A stretch of 62,659 nucleotides of DNA from an uncultured Pelagibacteraceae bacterium (GTDB taxonomy: Bacteria > Pseudomonadota > Alphaproteobacteria > Pelagibacterales > Pelagibacteraceae): the NCBI GenBank assembly GCA_902560565.1, contig CACEMG010000005.1, positions 1 through 62,659 on the forward strand, in the 5' to 3' direction. Both the position numbers and the translations under genes were made by a program. A model generated the notes under the pieces. The model was not told where the DNA came from, did no database searches, and saw only the letters and a list, made by a program, of their open reading frames with translations. Below are positions 46,207-59,354 of this stretch, one piece after another. Position 1 is the stretch's first letter. Each line of letters starts with the position of its first letter.

Positions 46207-47184
46207 ATGATTAAAATAAAATACTTGTTTGTTCTTAAACTATTGGGTGTATTCTTTTTTAGTAATATAGCTAATGCAGATAACCACAATATTTCTGAAT
46301 TGTTAGAAATTATACAAAAGGATCTTAAAACTCTTGAAAAAGCAGTTTATGCTAACTCATCTAGTAATGATTTTAGCTCATCTCCAAATACAATGGATCA
46401 AAATTCTGAAGAAGTGCTTACTAGACATTTGCTTAAACTTTCAGAAATTGAAAATCAATTTCAAGATTTGACAAATAAATTTGAGGAAATTAATTTTAAA
46501 TTAGATAAACTTTCTAATAGATTATCCAAATCGCAAGCAGATAATCAACTGCGATTTCAACAATTAGAAAATAAAACTGTAAGTCTAAATGGTAATGAAA
46601 ATAATATTGTTAAAACCAAAAAAGAAGAAGAGGTTTTACCCGGATCCTCCCAACCTCAAGATCTTGGTTCAATATCTTACAAAGATACAGATACTGGTCA
46701 AGAAAATCAAGAAATTCAATCAGTTGAAACTACAAATACTGTTGTAACAGAAACATTTGTATCAGAAGAAAAAATTTTACCAGAGGGAACGCCAAATGAA
46801 CAATATGACTTTGCTACAAGTTTTTTAAAAAATGGAGATTATAATATGGCGGAAAGGGCATTCAGAGAGTTTGTTGATAATAATCCCGAACATGATTTGG
46901 CAGGAAGTGCACAATATTGGTATGCTGAAACTTTTCGAATTAGACAACTTTTTACAGATGCAGCATCTGCATATTTGGAGGGTTACCAGAAGTATCCCAA
47001 GAGTCAGAAGGCTCCTATAAATTTACTAAAACTTGGTGTATCATTGGTTCAAATTGGAGAAAAAGATCAAGGTTGTTTAATGATTTCTGGTGTTAAAAAA
47101 GAATATCCACAAGCCAATCAGTCTGTTCTTCAAAAAGCAAAATATGAAGAAAAAAAGTTTGAATGCAAAAAAGAGAATTCTTAA
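46207..47184 (+). CDS. cpoB: Tol-Pal associated protein CpoB/YbgF
   Basis: The 325-residue periplasmic protein has a signal peptide (KYLFVLKLLGVFFFSNIANA), an N-terminal coiled-coil trimerisation region (LKLSEIENQFQDLTNKFEEINFKLDKLSNRL), a low-complexity linker, and a C-terminal TPR domain (YDFATSFLKNGDYNMAERAFREFVDNNP, AQYWYAETFRIRQLF). CpoB coordinates peptidoglycan synthesis with outer-membrane constriction. The ATG at 46207 is preferred over an adjacent GTG at 46204. It overlaps the probable tilS start. Confidence 0.9.
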   Translation: MIKIKYLFVLKLLGVFFFSNIANADNHNISELLEIIQKDLKTLEKAVYANSSSNDFSSSPNTMDQNSEEVLTRHLLKLSEIENQFQDLTNKFEEINFKLDKLSNRLSKSQADNQLRFQQLENKTVSLNGNENNIVKTKKEEEVLPGSSQPQDLGSISYKDTDTGQENQEIQSVETTNTVVTETFVSEEKILPEGTPNEQYDFATSFLKNGDYNMAERAFREFVDNNPEHDLAGSAQYWYAETFRIRQLFTDAASAYLEGYQKYPKSQKAPINLLKLGVSLVQIGEKDQGCLMISGVKKEYPQANQSVLQKAKYEEKKFECKKENS

Positions 47185-48172
47185 TAGATCGACTTTTAAT
47201 TTAAATCAAAAATTTATCAAAAAAATTTATAAAAAATTCGATAAAAATATTAATGGAATTGACAGATCTCTTGTTGCCGTATCAGGAGGACCAGATAGTT
47301 TATCTTTAGCTTTTTTAGCTAAATGTTATTCTGACATAAATTCAGCAAAGTTTAGTTATGTTGTAATTGATCATAAACTCAGAAAAGAATCTTCTTTTGA
47401 AGCTAAAAAAGTTGTTCAATTATTAAAAAAAATTGGTATTCGATGCAAAATTCTAGTTTGGAAAGGAAAAAAACCTAAATCAAATATCCAAAAAATAGCA
47501 AGAAACAATAGATATGATTTATTATTAAAAGAGAGTAATAGATTAAAAATTAAAACAATTTTATTAGGACATCAGATGAATGATTTGCATGAAAATTTTT
47601 TCATTAGAATGATAAGAGGCAGTGGTTTAAAAGGATTAGTATCTTTAGGAAAAAATTCTGAATTATCAAATATAAAGCTAATAAGACCCCTTATTGATGT
47701 AGATAAAAGAAATCTAGAGAAAATTGCTCTTAAAGTGTTTAAAACATTTGTCAATGATCCGTCCAACTTGAATGACCATTTTACTAGAGTAAGAATTAGA
47801 AAAATTCTTAAGGAATTCCAAAAAGAAGGTTTAGGAACTCAAAAAATACATTTAACTATTAAAAATTTAAAATCAGCAAATGAGGCATTAGATTTTTACA
47901 CAAAAAAAAACATTTTAAAAAATACAATTTATGACAAAAAAAAAAATTTTTATTTTATTAAAAAAGAATTTTTTGGAAATCCAGAAGATATTTTAATTAG
48001 ATCAATTGGTATAATTCTTCAAAAAATAAGTGGCAGATATTATGCTCCTAGAGGCAAGAAAATTAAAAGGTTAATGACACTTATGAGCTCTCAAAAAAAG
48101 GCTCTTAAAACTACTCTTAGTGGGTGCGTCCTTAAAAAAGTCAATGAAACAGTAATTATTTATAAAGAGTAA
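47144..48172 (+). CDS. tilS: tRNA(Ile)-lysidine synthase
   Basis: TilS converts C34 of tRNA-Ile2 (anticodon CAT) to lysidine with ATP, so that it reads AUA. The protein has the PP-loop motif VAVSGGPDSLSLAFLAK, VIDHKLRKES, ILLGHQMNDLHENFFIRMIRGSG, and RPLIDVDKRNLE, with a shorter C-terminal region. The N-terminus is uncertain: the frame is open from 47090, and candidate starts are ATG 47144 and TTG 47159, all overlapping cpoB. I use ATG 47144. The gene order tol-pal-cpoB-tilS-ftsH is usual in alphaproteobacteria. Confidence 0.9.
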   Translation: MKKKSLNAKKRILNRSTFNLNQKFIKKIYKKFDKNINGIDRSLVAVSGGPDSLSLAFLAKCYSDINSAKFSYVVIDHKLRKESSFEAKKVVQLLKKIGIRCKILVWKGKKPKSNIQKIARNNRYDLLLKESNRLKIKTILLGHQMNDLHENFFIRMIRGSGLKGLVSLGKNSELSNIKLIRPLIDVDKRNLEKIALKVFKTFVNDPSNLNDHFTRVRIRKILKEFQKEGLGTQKIHLTIKNLKSANEALDFYTKKNILKNTIYDKKKNFYFIKKEFFGNPEDILIRSIGIILQKISGRYYAPRGKKIKRLMTLMSSQKKALKTTLSGCVLKKVNETVIIYKE

Positions 48173-48240
48173 TTGAGCATGGTCAAATTATCGCAAAAAT
48201 AGACACTTGTTAAATCTAAAATAACTCTTATTTTATAGTC

Positions 48241-50133
48241 ATGAATTTTAAAAATTTAGCAATGTGGGCAATCATAGTTTTCCTTACTATTGGCTTGTAT
48301 AATATGTTCAAGAACCCACAGGCAAATATATCAAAAAAAAATTCTATTAATTTCTCCGAATTTCTTACTGAAGTAGAGAATGGAAGAGTAGTGCAGGTAG
48401 AAATTAAAGGTAATAACATTAATGGTGTGCTTTCAGATGGTAATAATTTTTCCACTTATGCACCTAATGATCCAAACTTAATAGAAAAACTTTCATCTAA
48501 AGGAGTTTCAATATCAGCCGCACCATTAGATGAAAAAATGCCCTCTTTGTTCGGGGTTTTACTTTCTTGGTTTCCAATGCTGTTATTAATAGCAGTCTGG
48601 ATATTTTTTATGAGACAAATGCAGGGGGGTAAAGGTGGCGCAATGGGTTTTGGAAGATCTAAAGCTAAAATGATGAACGAATTAAAAGGCAAAGTAACAT
48701 TTAACGATGTTGCGGGTGTAGAAGAAGCTAAAGAAGAGGTTGAGGAAGTAGTAGAATTTTTAAGAGATCCTAAAAAGTTTAGTAGGTTAGGTGGAAAGAT
48801 ACCTCGTGGATGTTTATTAGTTGGTCCTCCGGGGACAGGAAAAACTTTGTTAGCTAGAGCGATAGCTGGAGAAGCTGGAGTACCTTTCTTTACAATTTCT
48901 GGATCAGATTTTGTGGAAATGTTTGTTGGAGTTGGTGCATCTAGAGTGAGAGATATGTTCGAACAGGGCAAAAAACATTCTCCGTGTATAATTTTTATTG
49001 ATGAAATAGATGCAGTCGGTAGAAGCAGAGGAGCTGGTTTAGGCGGGGGAAATGATGAGCGAGAACAAACATTAAATCAGTTACTTGTTGAAATGGATGG
49101 TTTTGACACGAATGAGGGAGTGATAATCATTGCAGCTACAAATAGACCTGATGTTTTGGACCCAGCTTTATTGAGACCAGGAAGATTTGATAGACAAGTA
49201 GTGGTATCATTACCTGACATAATCGGAAGAGAAAAAATATTAAAAGTTCACTCGAAAAAAATATCTATGGCACCAGATATAAATTTAAGAACAGTGGCAA
49301 GAGGAACTCCAGGTTTTTCAGGTGCTGATTTAGCAAATTTAGTAAACGAGTCAGCTCTACTCGCAGCTAGAAAAAATAAAAGGATTGTTACAAACCAAGA
49401 ATTTGAGGAAGCTAAAGACAAAGTAATGATGGGTGCAGAAAGAAGATCGATGGTAATGACCGAAGAAGAGAAAAAACTTACTGCGTACCATGAAGCTGGA
49501 CATGCTATTGTAACTATTAATGAAAAAGCCGCGTACCCTATCCACAAAGCTACAATCATTCCTAGAGGAAGAGCATTAGGAATGGTGATGCAACTTCCAG
49601 AGAAAGATGAAGTATCGCAAACAAGAGAACAATTGCATGCGCAAATGGCTATTGCAATGGGAGGAAGAGTAGCAGAAGAACTTATTTTTGGAGATGATAA
49701 AGTGACCACAGGAGCAGTGAGCGATATTGAACAAGCAACAAAAAGAGCAAGAGCAATGGTTATGAGGGCAGGCTTAAGCAAAGAACTTGGCCCCGTTGCT
49801 TATGGGGAAAATGAGGAAGAAGTTTTCCTAGGAAGATCAGTTGCTCGTCAACAAAATATGTCAGAAGAAACTGCTAAAAAAGTAGATGTTGAAATAAAAA
49901 AATTTGTCGAAAAAGGCTATGATAGAGCTAGAAAAGTATTAACTGAAAAAATTGATGATTTACACAAATTAGCAAAAGCTCTGCTTACTTATGAAACATT
50001 AACTGGCAAAGAAATTGAAGATTTAGTCAACAAAAATATTTACCCTGCAGGAAAACAAGATGTTAAGGACGAAGACGATAAAGATTCTTCAGCTTTAGGC
50101 TCGATTGGTCTTAAACCAAAAATAGTTCACTAA
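48241..50133 (+). CDS. ftsH: ATP-dependent zinc metalloprotease FtsH
   Basis: This membrane-bound AAA+ protease degrades misfolded membrane proteins and regulators such as RpoH. The 630-residue protein has two membrane helices (about 5-21 and 104-124) flanking a small periplasmic domain, Walker A GPPGTGKT at 195-202, Walker [10 protein letters not shown], the second region of homology ([19 protein letters not shown]) and the zinc site HEAGH at 417-421. The start is ATG 48241, 68 nt after tilS. folP follows 6 nt downstream. Confidence 0.98.
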   Translation: MNFKNLAMWAIIVFLTIGLYNMFKNPQANISKKNSINFSEFLTEVENGRVVQVEIKGNNINGVLSDGNNFSTYAPNDPNLIEKLSSKGVSISAAPLDEKMPSLFGVLLSWFPMLLLIAVWIFFMRQMQGGKGGAMGFGRSKAKMMNELKGKVTFNDVAGVEEAKEEVEEVVEFLRDPKKFSRLGGKIPRGCLLVGPPGTGKTLLARAIAGEAGVPFFTISGSDFVEMFVGVGASRVRDMFEQGKKHSPCIIFIDEIDAVGRSRGAGLGGGNDEREQTLNQLLVEMDGFDTNEGVIIIAATNRPDVLDPALLRPGRFDRQVVVSLPDIIGREKILKVHSKKISMAPDINLRTVARGTPGFSGADLANLVNESALLAARKNKRIVTNQEFEEAKDKVMMGAERRSMVMTEEEKKLTAYHEAGHAIVTINEKAAYPIHKATIIPRGRALGMVMQLPEKDEVSQTREQLHAQMAIAMGGRVAEELIFGDDKVTTGAVSDIEQATKRARAMVMRAGLSKELGPVAYGENEEEVFLGRSVARQQNMSEETAKKVDVEIKKFVEKGYDRARKVLTEKIDDLHKLAKALLTYETLTGKEIEDLVNKNIYPAGKQDVKDEDDKDSSALGSIGLKPKIVH

Positions 50134-50139
50134 TCTTTA

Positions 50140-51192
50140 ATGGATAAATATTACACTAAACCGTGTAATTTTTATTTTGGAAAACAATCTGAGAAAAAGG
50201 TCAAAAACAAACAATCGTTACCAATCGGAGGAAACAGGAGTATTTCATTTGATACAATAGAAATTGTTTCAAGAAAAAATAAGAAATTAATTAACATTAA
50301 AAAAATTAGCAAATTAAGTAAAAATTTAAGAAAAAAAATAAATTCCGATATTTTAAATATCAAAAAAAGAAAAAATTTTAAAAACTTAAAATTAAAAAAT
50401 TTACCAATTCTTATGGGTGTTATAAACATGACTCCAGACAGCTTTTCTGATGGTGGTAAATTTAATAAAACAAATTCAGCAATAGAACGAGCCAAAAACT
50501 TAATTAAAAAAGGGTGTAAAATTATTGATGTAGGTGGTGAGTCAACAAGACCAGGTTCAAAAGAAGTAAGTTTTAAAAATGAATGGAAAAGAATGAAAGG
50601 TTTTTTTAAAAAATCCAAGAGTTTAAATTGCTTGATTTCTCTAGATACTAGAAAGAGCAAAATAATGGAAGTTGCCTCAAAGTATAAAGTAGATTTAGTG
50701 AATGATGTATCTGGTTTAAATTATGACATTTCAACAATCAATTTTTTAAAAAAAACAAAAAAACCCTTTGTAATTCATCATAGCAAAGGTTTACCGCAAA
50801 ATATGCAAAAAAAACCAAATTATAAAAATGTACTTTTAGATATTTATGATTTTTTTGAAAATAAATTAAAAATAATTAATAAAAATGGAATAAACCATAA
50901 AAACATCATTTTAGATCCTGGAATTGGTTTTGGTAAAAACTTGAAACATAATATTACTCTTTTAAAACATGTTTCTATTTTCCACTCTCTTGGTTATCCT
51001 GTAATGTTAGGCATATCTCGAAAAAGATTTATAAAAGATTTAGCGGGTATAAATGATAGCAAAGAAAGGATAGGAGGAACAATATCCTCTACTATGTGGT
51101 TAATGATGCAGGGTGTACAGATATTAAGAGTTCACGACTTTAACGAAGTTAATCAAGCAATAAAAGTTTTTAAGTCCTTAAAATTTAAATAA
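50140..51192 (+). CDS. folP: Dihydropteroate synthase
   Basis: DHPS condenses pABA with the pterin pyrophosphate in folate synthesis. The catalytic TIM barrel starts at about residue 86: PILMGVINMTPDSFSDGGKF, then IIDVGGESTRPGS, SLDTRKSKI, VNDVSGL, ILDPGIGFGKN and GISRKRFI. The first 85 residues are a basic extension with an IGGNRSISFDTIEI element. I recall comparable extensions in other alphaproteobacterial DHPS proteins, so I do not read it as a fusion error. It shares one base with the start of glmM. Confidence 0.94.
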   Translation: MDKYYTKPCNFYFGKQSEKKVKNKQSLPIGGNRSISFDTIEIVSRKNKKLINIKKISKLSKNLRKKINSDILNIKKRKNFKNLKLKNLPILMGVINMTPDSFSDGGKFNKTNSAIERAKNLIKKGCKIIDVGGESTRPGSKEVSFKNEWKRMKGFFKKSKSLNCLISLDTRKSKIMEVASKYKVDLVNDVSGLNYDISTINFLKKTKKPFVIHHSKGLPQNMQKKPNYKNVLLDIYDFFENKLKIINKNGINHKNIILDPGIGFGKNLKHNITLLKHVSIFHSLGYPVMLGISRKRFIKDLAGINDSKERIGGTISSTMWLMMQGVQILRVHDFNEVNQAIKVFKSLKFK

Positions 51193-52522
51193 TGTTAAAA
51201 AAATATTTTGGAACTGACGGCATCAGGGGAATGGTTAATGATAAAAAAATTAATGGTGAAATGTTTTTTAAATTTGGTTTGGCAGCAGGAACTTATTTTA
51301 AAAATTTAAAAAAAATAAAACAAACAGCTGTAATTGCAAAAGATACCAGACTTTCAGGTTATACTTTAGAGCCAGCTCTTGTATCTGGATTAGCCTCTGC
51401 AGGAATGCATGTTTTTACTTTGGGGCCATTGCCTACCAATGGCCTAGCTATGCTAACCAAAAAAATGAAGGCAAACTTAGGTATTATGATTACTGCCTCT
51501 CATAATCCTTTCCACGACAACGGTTTAAAATTATTTGGTCCTGACGGGCTTAAGTTATCAGATGAAATAGAAAAAAAAATAGAGAGACTTATTGACTCTA
51601 AAATTGTTAAAAACTTAACTCTTCCAAAAAATTTAGGTAGAGTAAAAAGATTAGAGAATGCAACCGATGAATACATTTCAATTTTAAGAAAAAATTTCCC
51701 AAAAAATTTTAGTCTTAAGGGTATCAAAATTGCAATAGATTGTGCTAATGGCGCGGGTTATAAATCTGCTCCAAAATTGCTTAAATCTTTAGGTGCAAAA
51801 GTTTATAATGTTGGTGTTTCACCAAATGGACTAAATATTAATGATAGATGTGGCTCAACTTTTCCAAATAAAATAAAAAGACTTATTTCAAAAAAAAAAT
51901 TTGATCTTGGTATATCCTTAGACGGCGATGCCGATAGAATTATTGTTTGTGACGAAAATGCAAAGATTATAGATGGTGACCAAATTATTGCTATGCTAGC
52001 GACTAGATGGAAAACAAAAAAAATTTTGAAAGGTGGTGTTGTAGGCACCCTTATGTCAAATTTTGGTTTGGAAGGATACTTAAAAAAAAATAAAATAAAG
52101 TTCTTGAGAGCTAATGTCGGAGATAGATTTGTTAAAGAAAAAATGCAAAAAAATAAATTTAACTTAGGTGGTGAACAATCCGGCCATATAATACTAGGTA
52201 AATTTGCAACTACTGGTGATGGTTTATTGGTTGCGCTTGAAATTCTTTTCTCAATGAGAAAAGGTAAAAAGGCAAGTAATTTATTTAATAATTTTCTTCC
52301 AACTCCTCAGATTTTAGAAAATATTAATGTAAAAGATAAAAATATAATTAATTCGTCAAAATGTAAAAAAGCAATAAAAAAATCAATAATGTTATTAAAA
52401 AAAAATGGGAGAATATTAGTAAGGAAATCTGGAACAGAACCAAAGATAAGAATTATGGTCGAAACTGACAACAAAGTACTTTTATATAGATGTATTAATA
52501 TTATAAAAAGGTCATTGATAAA

Positions 52523-52526
<4 letters not shown>
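51192..52526 (+). CDS. glmM: Phosphoglucosamine mutase
   Basis: GlmM converts glucosamine-6-phosphate to glucosamine-1-phosphate for UDP-GlcNAc, feeding peptidoglycan synthesis. The 444-residue protein starts with KKYFGTDGIRGMVN, has the phosphoserine loop GIMITASHNPFHDNGLKLF, the metal loop SLDGDADRIIV, the sugar-binding GGEQSGHIIL and the C-terminal RKSGTEPKIRIMVE phosphate-binding loop. It forms a coupled set folP-glmM-thiD-purA; ftsH-folP-glmM is a recurrent bacterial neighbourhood. Confidence 0.97.
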
Positions 52527-55511
<2,985 letters not shown>

Positions 55512-55553
55512 AGTAGTGTTTATTTAATAAAATTTTCTAATATTACAATGGTT

Positions 55554-56531
55554 TTATTTACTAGCATTTTTAAGCTTTTTTAGCACTAATTCCAAATCTT
55601 TTGGTAATTTAGATGTAAACTCTAATTCTTGACCAGTTCTTGGGTGAACAAAGCCAATGCTTTTAGCATGCAAAAATTGTCTATCTAACTCAACGAGGGT
55701 TTTTTCAAGTTGTGGGTCTATATTTTTAATTTTTTTGAACCTTTTTTTGTATTTTTTATCTCCCAAAATATTATTTGCTTTGAATGCCATATGTACTCTT
55801 ATTTGATGTGTACGACCTGTTTCAAGTTTACATTCAACTAAACTAAATGTCGGTATTTTTTTGTTTTCAAAAACATTTAAAGTTTTGTAATTCGTTATTG
55901 CCTTTTTTCCTTTTGACATACTTACTTCCATTAATTGTCTGTTCTTAGAACTTCTTTTGATATAAGTTTCTATTTTACCTTTTTGAGGTCTTAGTTTTCC
56001 CCATATTAAAGCCTGGTAAATTCTTTTGATAGTGTGGTTGTTAAATTGGTTTGATAAATTTTCGTGGGATATATTATTTTTTGCAATTAAAATTAAACCA
56101 GAGGTATCTTTATCTAATCTATGCACAATCCCAGGTCTTAGCTCATCACCAATATTTGAGAGTTTTTTATTATAATTTATTAGCGCATTTACAATTGTAT
56201 TGTCATAATTACCTGGGCCTGGATGAATTGATATTCCTGCATTTTTATTAATGATCAATAAATCCTCGTCTTCAAAAATGATATCTAATTTATATTTATA
56301 AGGTTTTAAGGATAATTGTTTAGGTTCAGGTATTTCTAATATTATTGAATCACTAATAACTATTCTTTTCGATGGATCATTAATTACTTTTTGGTTTATT
56401 TTTAATTTAGAATTAATAATTAAATTTTTTATTCTTGTTCTACTTAATGTAGGCTCTTTGTCAGCAATAAATTGATCTACTCTCTGATTATCCTCTACTT
56501 TCTCTACAATTAAGTTAATGATATTTTTCAT
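55554..56531 (-). CDS. rluD: 23S rRNA pseudouridine synthase RluD-like (RluA family)
   Basis: The 325-residue protein has an N-terminal S4 RNA-binding domain (QRVDQFIADKEPTLSRTRIKNLI) and the RluA catalytic domain with GIVHRLDKDTSGLILIAKN, where the Asp is catalytic. LVECKLETGRTHQIRVH and the C-terminal QFLHAKSIGFVHPRTG follow. RluD modifies helix 69 of 23S rRNA. The pairing rluD-rpoH supports RluD over RluA or RluC. The gene begins 23 nt from the divergent tRNA-Arg. Confidence 0.92.
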   Translation of the reverse strand: MKNIINLIVEKVEDNQRVDQFIADKEPTLSRTRIKNLIINSKLKINQKVINDPSKRIVISDSIILEIPEPKQLSLKPYKYKLDIIFEDEDLLIINKNAGISIHPGPGNYDNTIVNALINYNKKLSNIGDELRPGIVHRLDKDTSGLILIAKNNISHENLSNQFNNHTIKRIYQALIWGKLRPQKGKIETYIKRSSKNRQLMEVSMSKGKKAITNYKTLNVFENKKIPTFSLVECKLETGRTHQIRVHMAFKANNILGDKKYKKRFKKIKNIDPQLEKTLVELDRQFLHAKSIGFVHPRTGQELEFTSKLPKDLELVLKKLKNASK

Positions 56532-56554
56532 AGATTATAATATTAATACTATAT

Positions 56555-56631
56555 GCGCTTGTAGCTCAACTGGATAGAGCGCCAGATTTCGGCTCTGGAG
56601 GTTCAGGGTTCGACTCCTTGCAGGCGCACCA
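56555..56631 (+). tRNA. tRNA-Arg (TCG)
   Basis: The 77-nt cloverleaf encodes CCA. The acceptor stem is GCGCTTG/CAGGCGC (one G-T pair), the D-stem GCTC/GAGC, the anticodon stem CCAGA/TCTGG with loop TTTCGGC, which gives anticodon TCG, and the T-loop is GTTCGACTC. It lies 2 nt from the stop of the convergent ABC permease gene. Confidence 0.93.
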
Positions 56632-56633
56632 AA

Positions 56634-57425
56634 CTATTCACCTATATTTATTAAAGACCCCTTTTTTCTTGCTTGACTGAAAGAGTAATAAAATAGAGAT
56701 ATACCCACAAATAAATAAATTGCATTTAATAGAAACGCATTTTTGATATTGGAATAATTCACTACCTGATTTACAAGTATCGACCTAGCTTCCTCAAAAA
56801 TATAAACCAACGGTAATCCTCTCGCTACATTTTGAAAAAAATCAGGTAAAATCTCAATTGGGTAATAAATGCATCCAAGAGGCGCAAGTAGAAATAAAGA
56901 TGACCATGCAATATTTTCAAAAGCTGGTCCATATCTCAACAGTCCAGATGAAACGAAAAGACCTAAAGTGATTCCAAAAATGTACAAACTTAAAAATAAA
57001 AAAAATAATGGAATTCCCAGGTTCAAAATCGATATTCCAAATAAAGGACTTGTTATTAATATTGCAGGAACCAAACCAATTAATGTTCTAATTAATGCAG
57101 TACCAACCAACGCAGTGATGATTTCACTTATACGCATTGGAGCAATAAACAAATTTGTAAAGTTTCTGCTCCATATCTCTTCTAAAAATAACATGTTAAA
57201 ACTGATACTTGATCTAAATAAAAAATCGTAAAGAATTGCGCAAGTTAAAATAACCCCTACAGTGTTGTTGTAATAATCACTATATGCTGTAAAAAATTTT
57301 GAGATAAATCCCCATAAAATAATTTGTATAGTTGGCCAGTATATTAGATCAAGGATTCTGGGAAGTGAACTTTTAATTAAAAAAAAATGTCTTAAAAATA
57401 ATCCAATTATTCTATTTAAGCTCAT
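56634..57425 (-). CDS. ABC-2 type transporter permease
   Basis: The 263-residue protein has about six membrane segments and the ABC-2 layout: SLPRILDLIYWPTIQIILWGFISKF near the N-terminus, a conserved EEIWSRNFTNLFIAPMRISEII coupling helix, and a C-terminal YPIEILPDFFQNVARGLPLVYIFEEARS, where the export-type permease signature ends. The substrate is unknown; polysaccharide or drug export would fit. It overlaps its ATPase partner gene by 14 nt. Confidence 0.87.
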   Translation of the reverse strand: MSLNRIIGLFLRHFFLIKSSLPRILDLIYWPTIQIILWGFISKFFTAYSDYYNNTVGVILTCAILYDFLFRSSISFNMLFLEEIWSRNFTNLFIAPMRISEIITALVGTALIRTLIGLVPAILITSPLFGISILNLGIPLFFLFLSLYIFGITLGLFVSSGLLRYGPAFENIAWSSLFLLAPLGCIYYPIEILPDFFQNVARGLPLVYIFEEARSILVNQVVNYSNIKNAFLLNAIYLFVGISLFYYSFSQARKKGSLINIGE

Positions 57426-58149
57426 GATTATTCCTATTAAGTTTTAAAAATACTTCTTCTAGATTTCTTTTGCCGTGTTTTTTAATAAGGTCATCAGGTG
57501 TACCTTTATCTATAATTACTCCATTATTCATCATCAAAACATTTTTACAAAGTCTTTTGACTTCATCCATATTATGTGAAGCTAACAATATTGACATTTT
57601 TTTTTCTCTCGAAATTTTTTCAATAAAGGATCTTACAAAGTCTCCTGTCTCAGGATCTAAAGATGCAGTAGGTTCATCTAAAAACAATATGGATGGTTCA
57701 TTGATCAATGCTTTAGCTAAGCTTACTCTATTTTTTTGTCCAGATGAAAGTTCTCCAGTCTTTTTATTTATAAATTCTTCTAACCTTAGTTTTTCAGATA
57801 AATACTTAATTCTATCAGAAATAAATTTTACGCCGTATAATTTTCCGTAAACAATTAAATTTTCTTTAACCGAAAGTTTTTTTGGCAACTCAATATATGG
57901 CGAGATAAAATTCATTTTATGAAGCAAAGATATTCTATTTTTTTCAATGTCTAGACCATGAATTACAACTCTTCCATTTGAAGGTTTTAATAAACCTAAC
58001 ATCATAGCAATCGTGGTAGTCTTTCCACACCCGTTTGGTCCAAGTAATCCTAAAATTTCATTCTCATTAATTGTAAAACTAATTTCTTTAACAGCTTCTT
58101 TTTTAAAATAGTTTTTCGATAAATTTTCTACAATTACTGCCTTTTGCAT
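57412..58149 (-). CDS. ABC transporter ATP-binding protein
   Basis: The 245-residue ATPase has Walker A GPNGCGKTTT, a Q-loop in FISPYIEL, the signature LSSGQKNRVSLAKAL, Walker B ILFLDEPTASLD and the switch His in LLASHNMDEV. It resembles the ATPases of ABC-2 exporters and pairs with the overlapping permease gene. It lies 3 nt after tsaC on the same strand, so the three genes are probably one transcript. Confidence 0.92.
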   Translation of the reverse strand: MQKAVIVENLSKNYFKKEAVKEISFTINENEILGLLGPNGCGKTTTIAMMLGLLKPSNGRVVIHGLDIEKNRISLLHKMNFISPYIELPKKLSVKENLIVYGKLYGVKFISDRIKYLSEKLRLEEFINKKTGELSSGQKNRVSLAKALINEPSILFLDEPTASLDPETGDFVRSFIEKISREKKMSILLASHNMDEVKRLCKNVLMMNNGVIIDKGTPDDLIKKHGKRNLEEVFLKLNRNNHELK

Positions 58150-58152
58150 GAT

Positions 58153-59082
58153 TTATCTTTTTGATGCTCTTTTTAATCTATCGTTTATAGTTTGACCTAT
58201 TCCAATATTAGGAATTTTTTCAACTGCAATTTTTTTAAATTTTAACCTTTTAATATTTCTAAGTGTTTTATACAAATTTTTTCCAGCTTCTTTTAAATTT
58301 TTGTTTTTTGATAAATAAAAATAATTCTTATCAAATTTTTTCCTTTTTTGGATTAATACAAATGCCTCATCTAAATAATGTTTTTTAACATTAAGTCTAA
58401 TTGGAATTCCTGGTGAATAATGAAATTTAGACTGCCCTGGGACTTTTGTAGATTTAATAGTTTTATAATTTAACTTTCTTTTTAAAACTTTGCTTATTTT
58501 TTTTATGTCTAGACCACCTAATCTTAAAACCTGAGGTTTGTTGACTAAGTTAATTATAGTAGACTCCAACCCAACCTTTGAATTACCACCATCTAAAATG
58601 AATTTTATTTTATTCCCAAATTCTTCTTTGACATCTTTTTTTGAAACTGGACTTAGTTGCGTATAAATATTTGCACTAGGTGCAGCTAAAGGATATTTTA
58701 AATATGAAAGTAGATTTCTTGTGACTAAATTTTTTGGGAACCTTACTGCTAAAGTATTTTTCCTATTTGTTACATTTTTTGATATTTTACTTTCTTTTTT
58801 TAGTTTTAAAACAAACGTTAAAGGACCTGGACAAAATTTACTATATAGCTTTTGAAAATTACTATTTATTTCACAATCTTTTCTCAAATCTTGTACTCTA
58901 GAGTAATGTACTATTAAGGGATTAGATTTTGGTCTCTTTTTTAATTTAAAAATCTTTAAGGTAGCTTTATCAGAATATGCATTGGCAGCAAGTCCGTACA
59001 CAGTTTCAGTGGGTATTGCTACACAATGATTATTGTCTAATAAATATTTAGCTTTTTTAATATTTGAAAGATCTTTTTTCAT
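58153..59082 (-). CDS. tsaC: L-threonylcarbamoyladenylate synthase (Sua5/YrdC family)
   Basis: This enzyme makes threonylcarbamoyl-AMP for the t6A37 modification of ANN-decoding tRNAs. The YrdC domain includes VAIPTETVYGLAANAYSDKATLKIFKLKKRPKSNPLIVHY, the LVTRNLLSYLKYPLAAPSANIYTQLSP segment and GGLESTI-like GLESTIINL. At 309 residues, with a C-terminal extension from about residue 205 (PGQSKFHYSPGIPI), it is the longer Sua5 type. The divergent xseB starts only 20 nt away. Confidence 0.93.
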   Translation of the reverse strand: MKKDLSNIKKAKYLLDNNHCVAIPTETVYGLAANAYSDKATLKIFKLKKRPKSNPLIVHYSRVQDLRKDCEINSNFQKLYSKFCPGPLTFVLKLKKESKISKNVTNRKNTLAVRFPKNLVTRNLLSYLKYPLAAPSANIYTQLSPVSKKDVKEEFGNKIKFILDGGNSKVGLESTIINLVNKPQVLRLGGLDIKKISKVLKRKLNYKTIKSTKVPGQSKFHYSPGIPIRLNVKKHYLDEAFVLIQKRKKFDKNYFYLSKNKNLKEAGKNLYKTLRNIKRLKFKKIAVEKIPNIGIGQTINDRLKRASKR

Positions 59083-59102
59083 GTAATATTAACAACTTTT
59101 AT

Positions 59103-59354
59103 ATGAAAGATAAAAATTTGCCAGATGATATTAAAAATAAATCTCTTAACGAGTTAACTGATTTAGCAAATAATATTATTAAAAATCTAGAGAATAAAAA
59201 TACCCTTGATGGTTCAATAGAAGAATATCAAAAATTGATTAAATTAAATTTATTAATTGAAAAGCAATTTCAAAAAGCTTCTAAAGAACTATCTCAATCT
59301 ACTAGAGAAAAAATACAAAATGTGCTGAAGAAAAATGAAAAAAAAACTAAATAA
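59103..59354 (+). CDS. xseB: Exodeoxyribonuclease VII small subunit
   Basis: XseB forms exonuclease VII with XseA, which is not in the window. The 83-residue helical protein has the family pattern of two helices: LNELTDLANNIIKNLENKNTLDGSIEEYQKLIKLN, with the usual short-loop LxxSIxxYxxG-like element, then LLIEKQFQKASKEL. The ATG at 59103 is chosen; an upstream in-frame start at 59064 would overlap tsaC on the other strand. It overlaps ispA by 20 nt, and xseB-ispA-dxs is a familiar proteobacterial order. Confidence 0.85.
   Translation: MKDKNLPDDIKNKSLNELTDLANNIIKNLENKNTLDGSIEEYQKLIKLNLLIEKQFQKASKELSQSTREKIQNVLKKNEKKTK

Noticed and set aside
48173..48240. Promoter just upstream of ftsH (TTGTTA and TTTTAT)
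   Set aside because: Both elements are weak matches in a stretch where such matches are common; the implied start would make the mRNA nearly leaderless, and nothing else supports it.
49248..49781. Long minus-strand ORFs opposite ftsH (also 48456-48971)
   Set aside because: ftsH is highly conserved and somewhat more GC-rich, which leaves the antisense frame open by codon bias. The translations are low-complexity Ser/Ala/Pro-rich strings.
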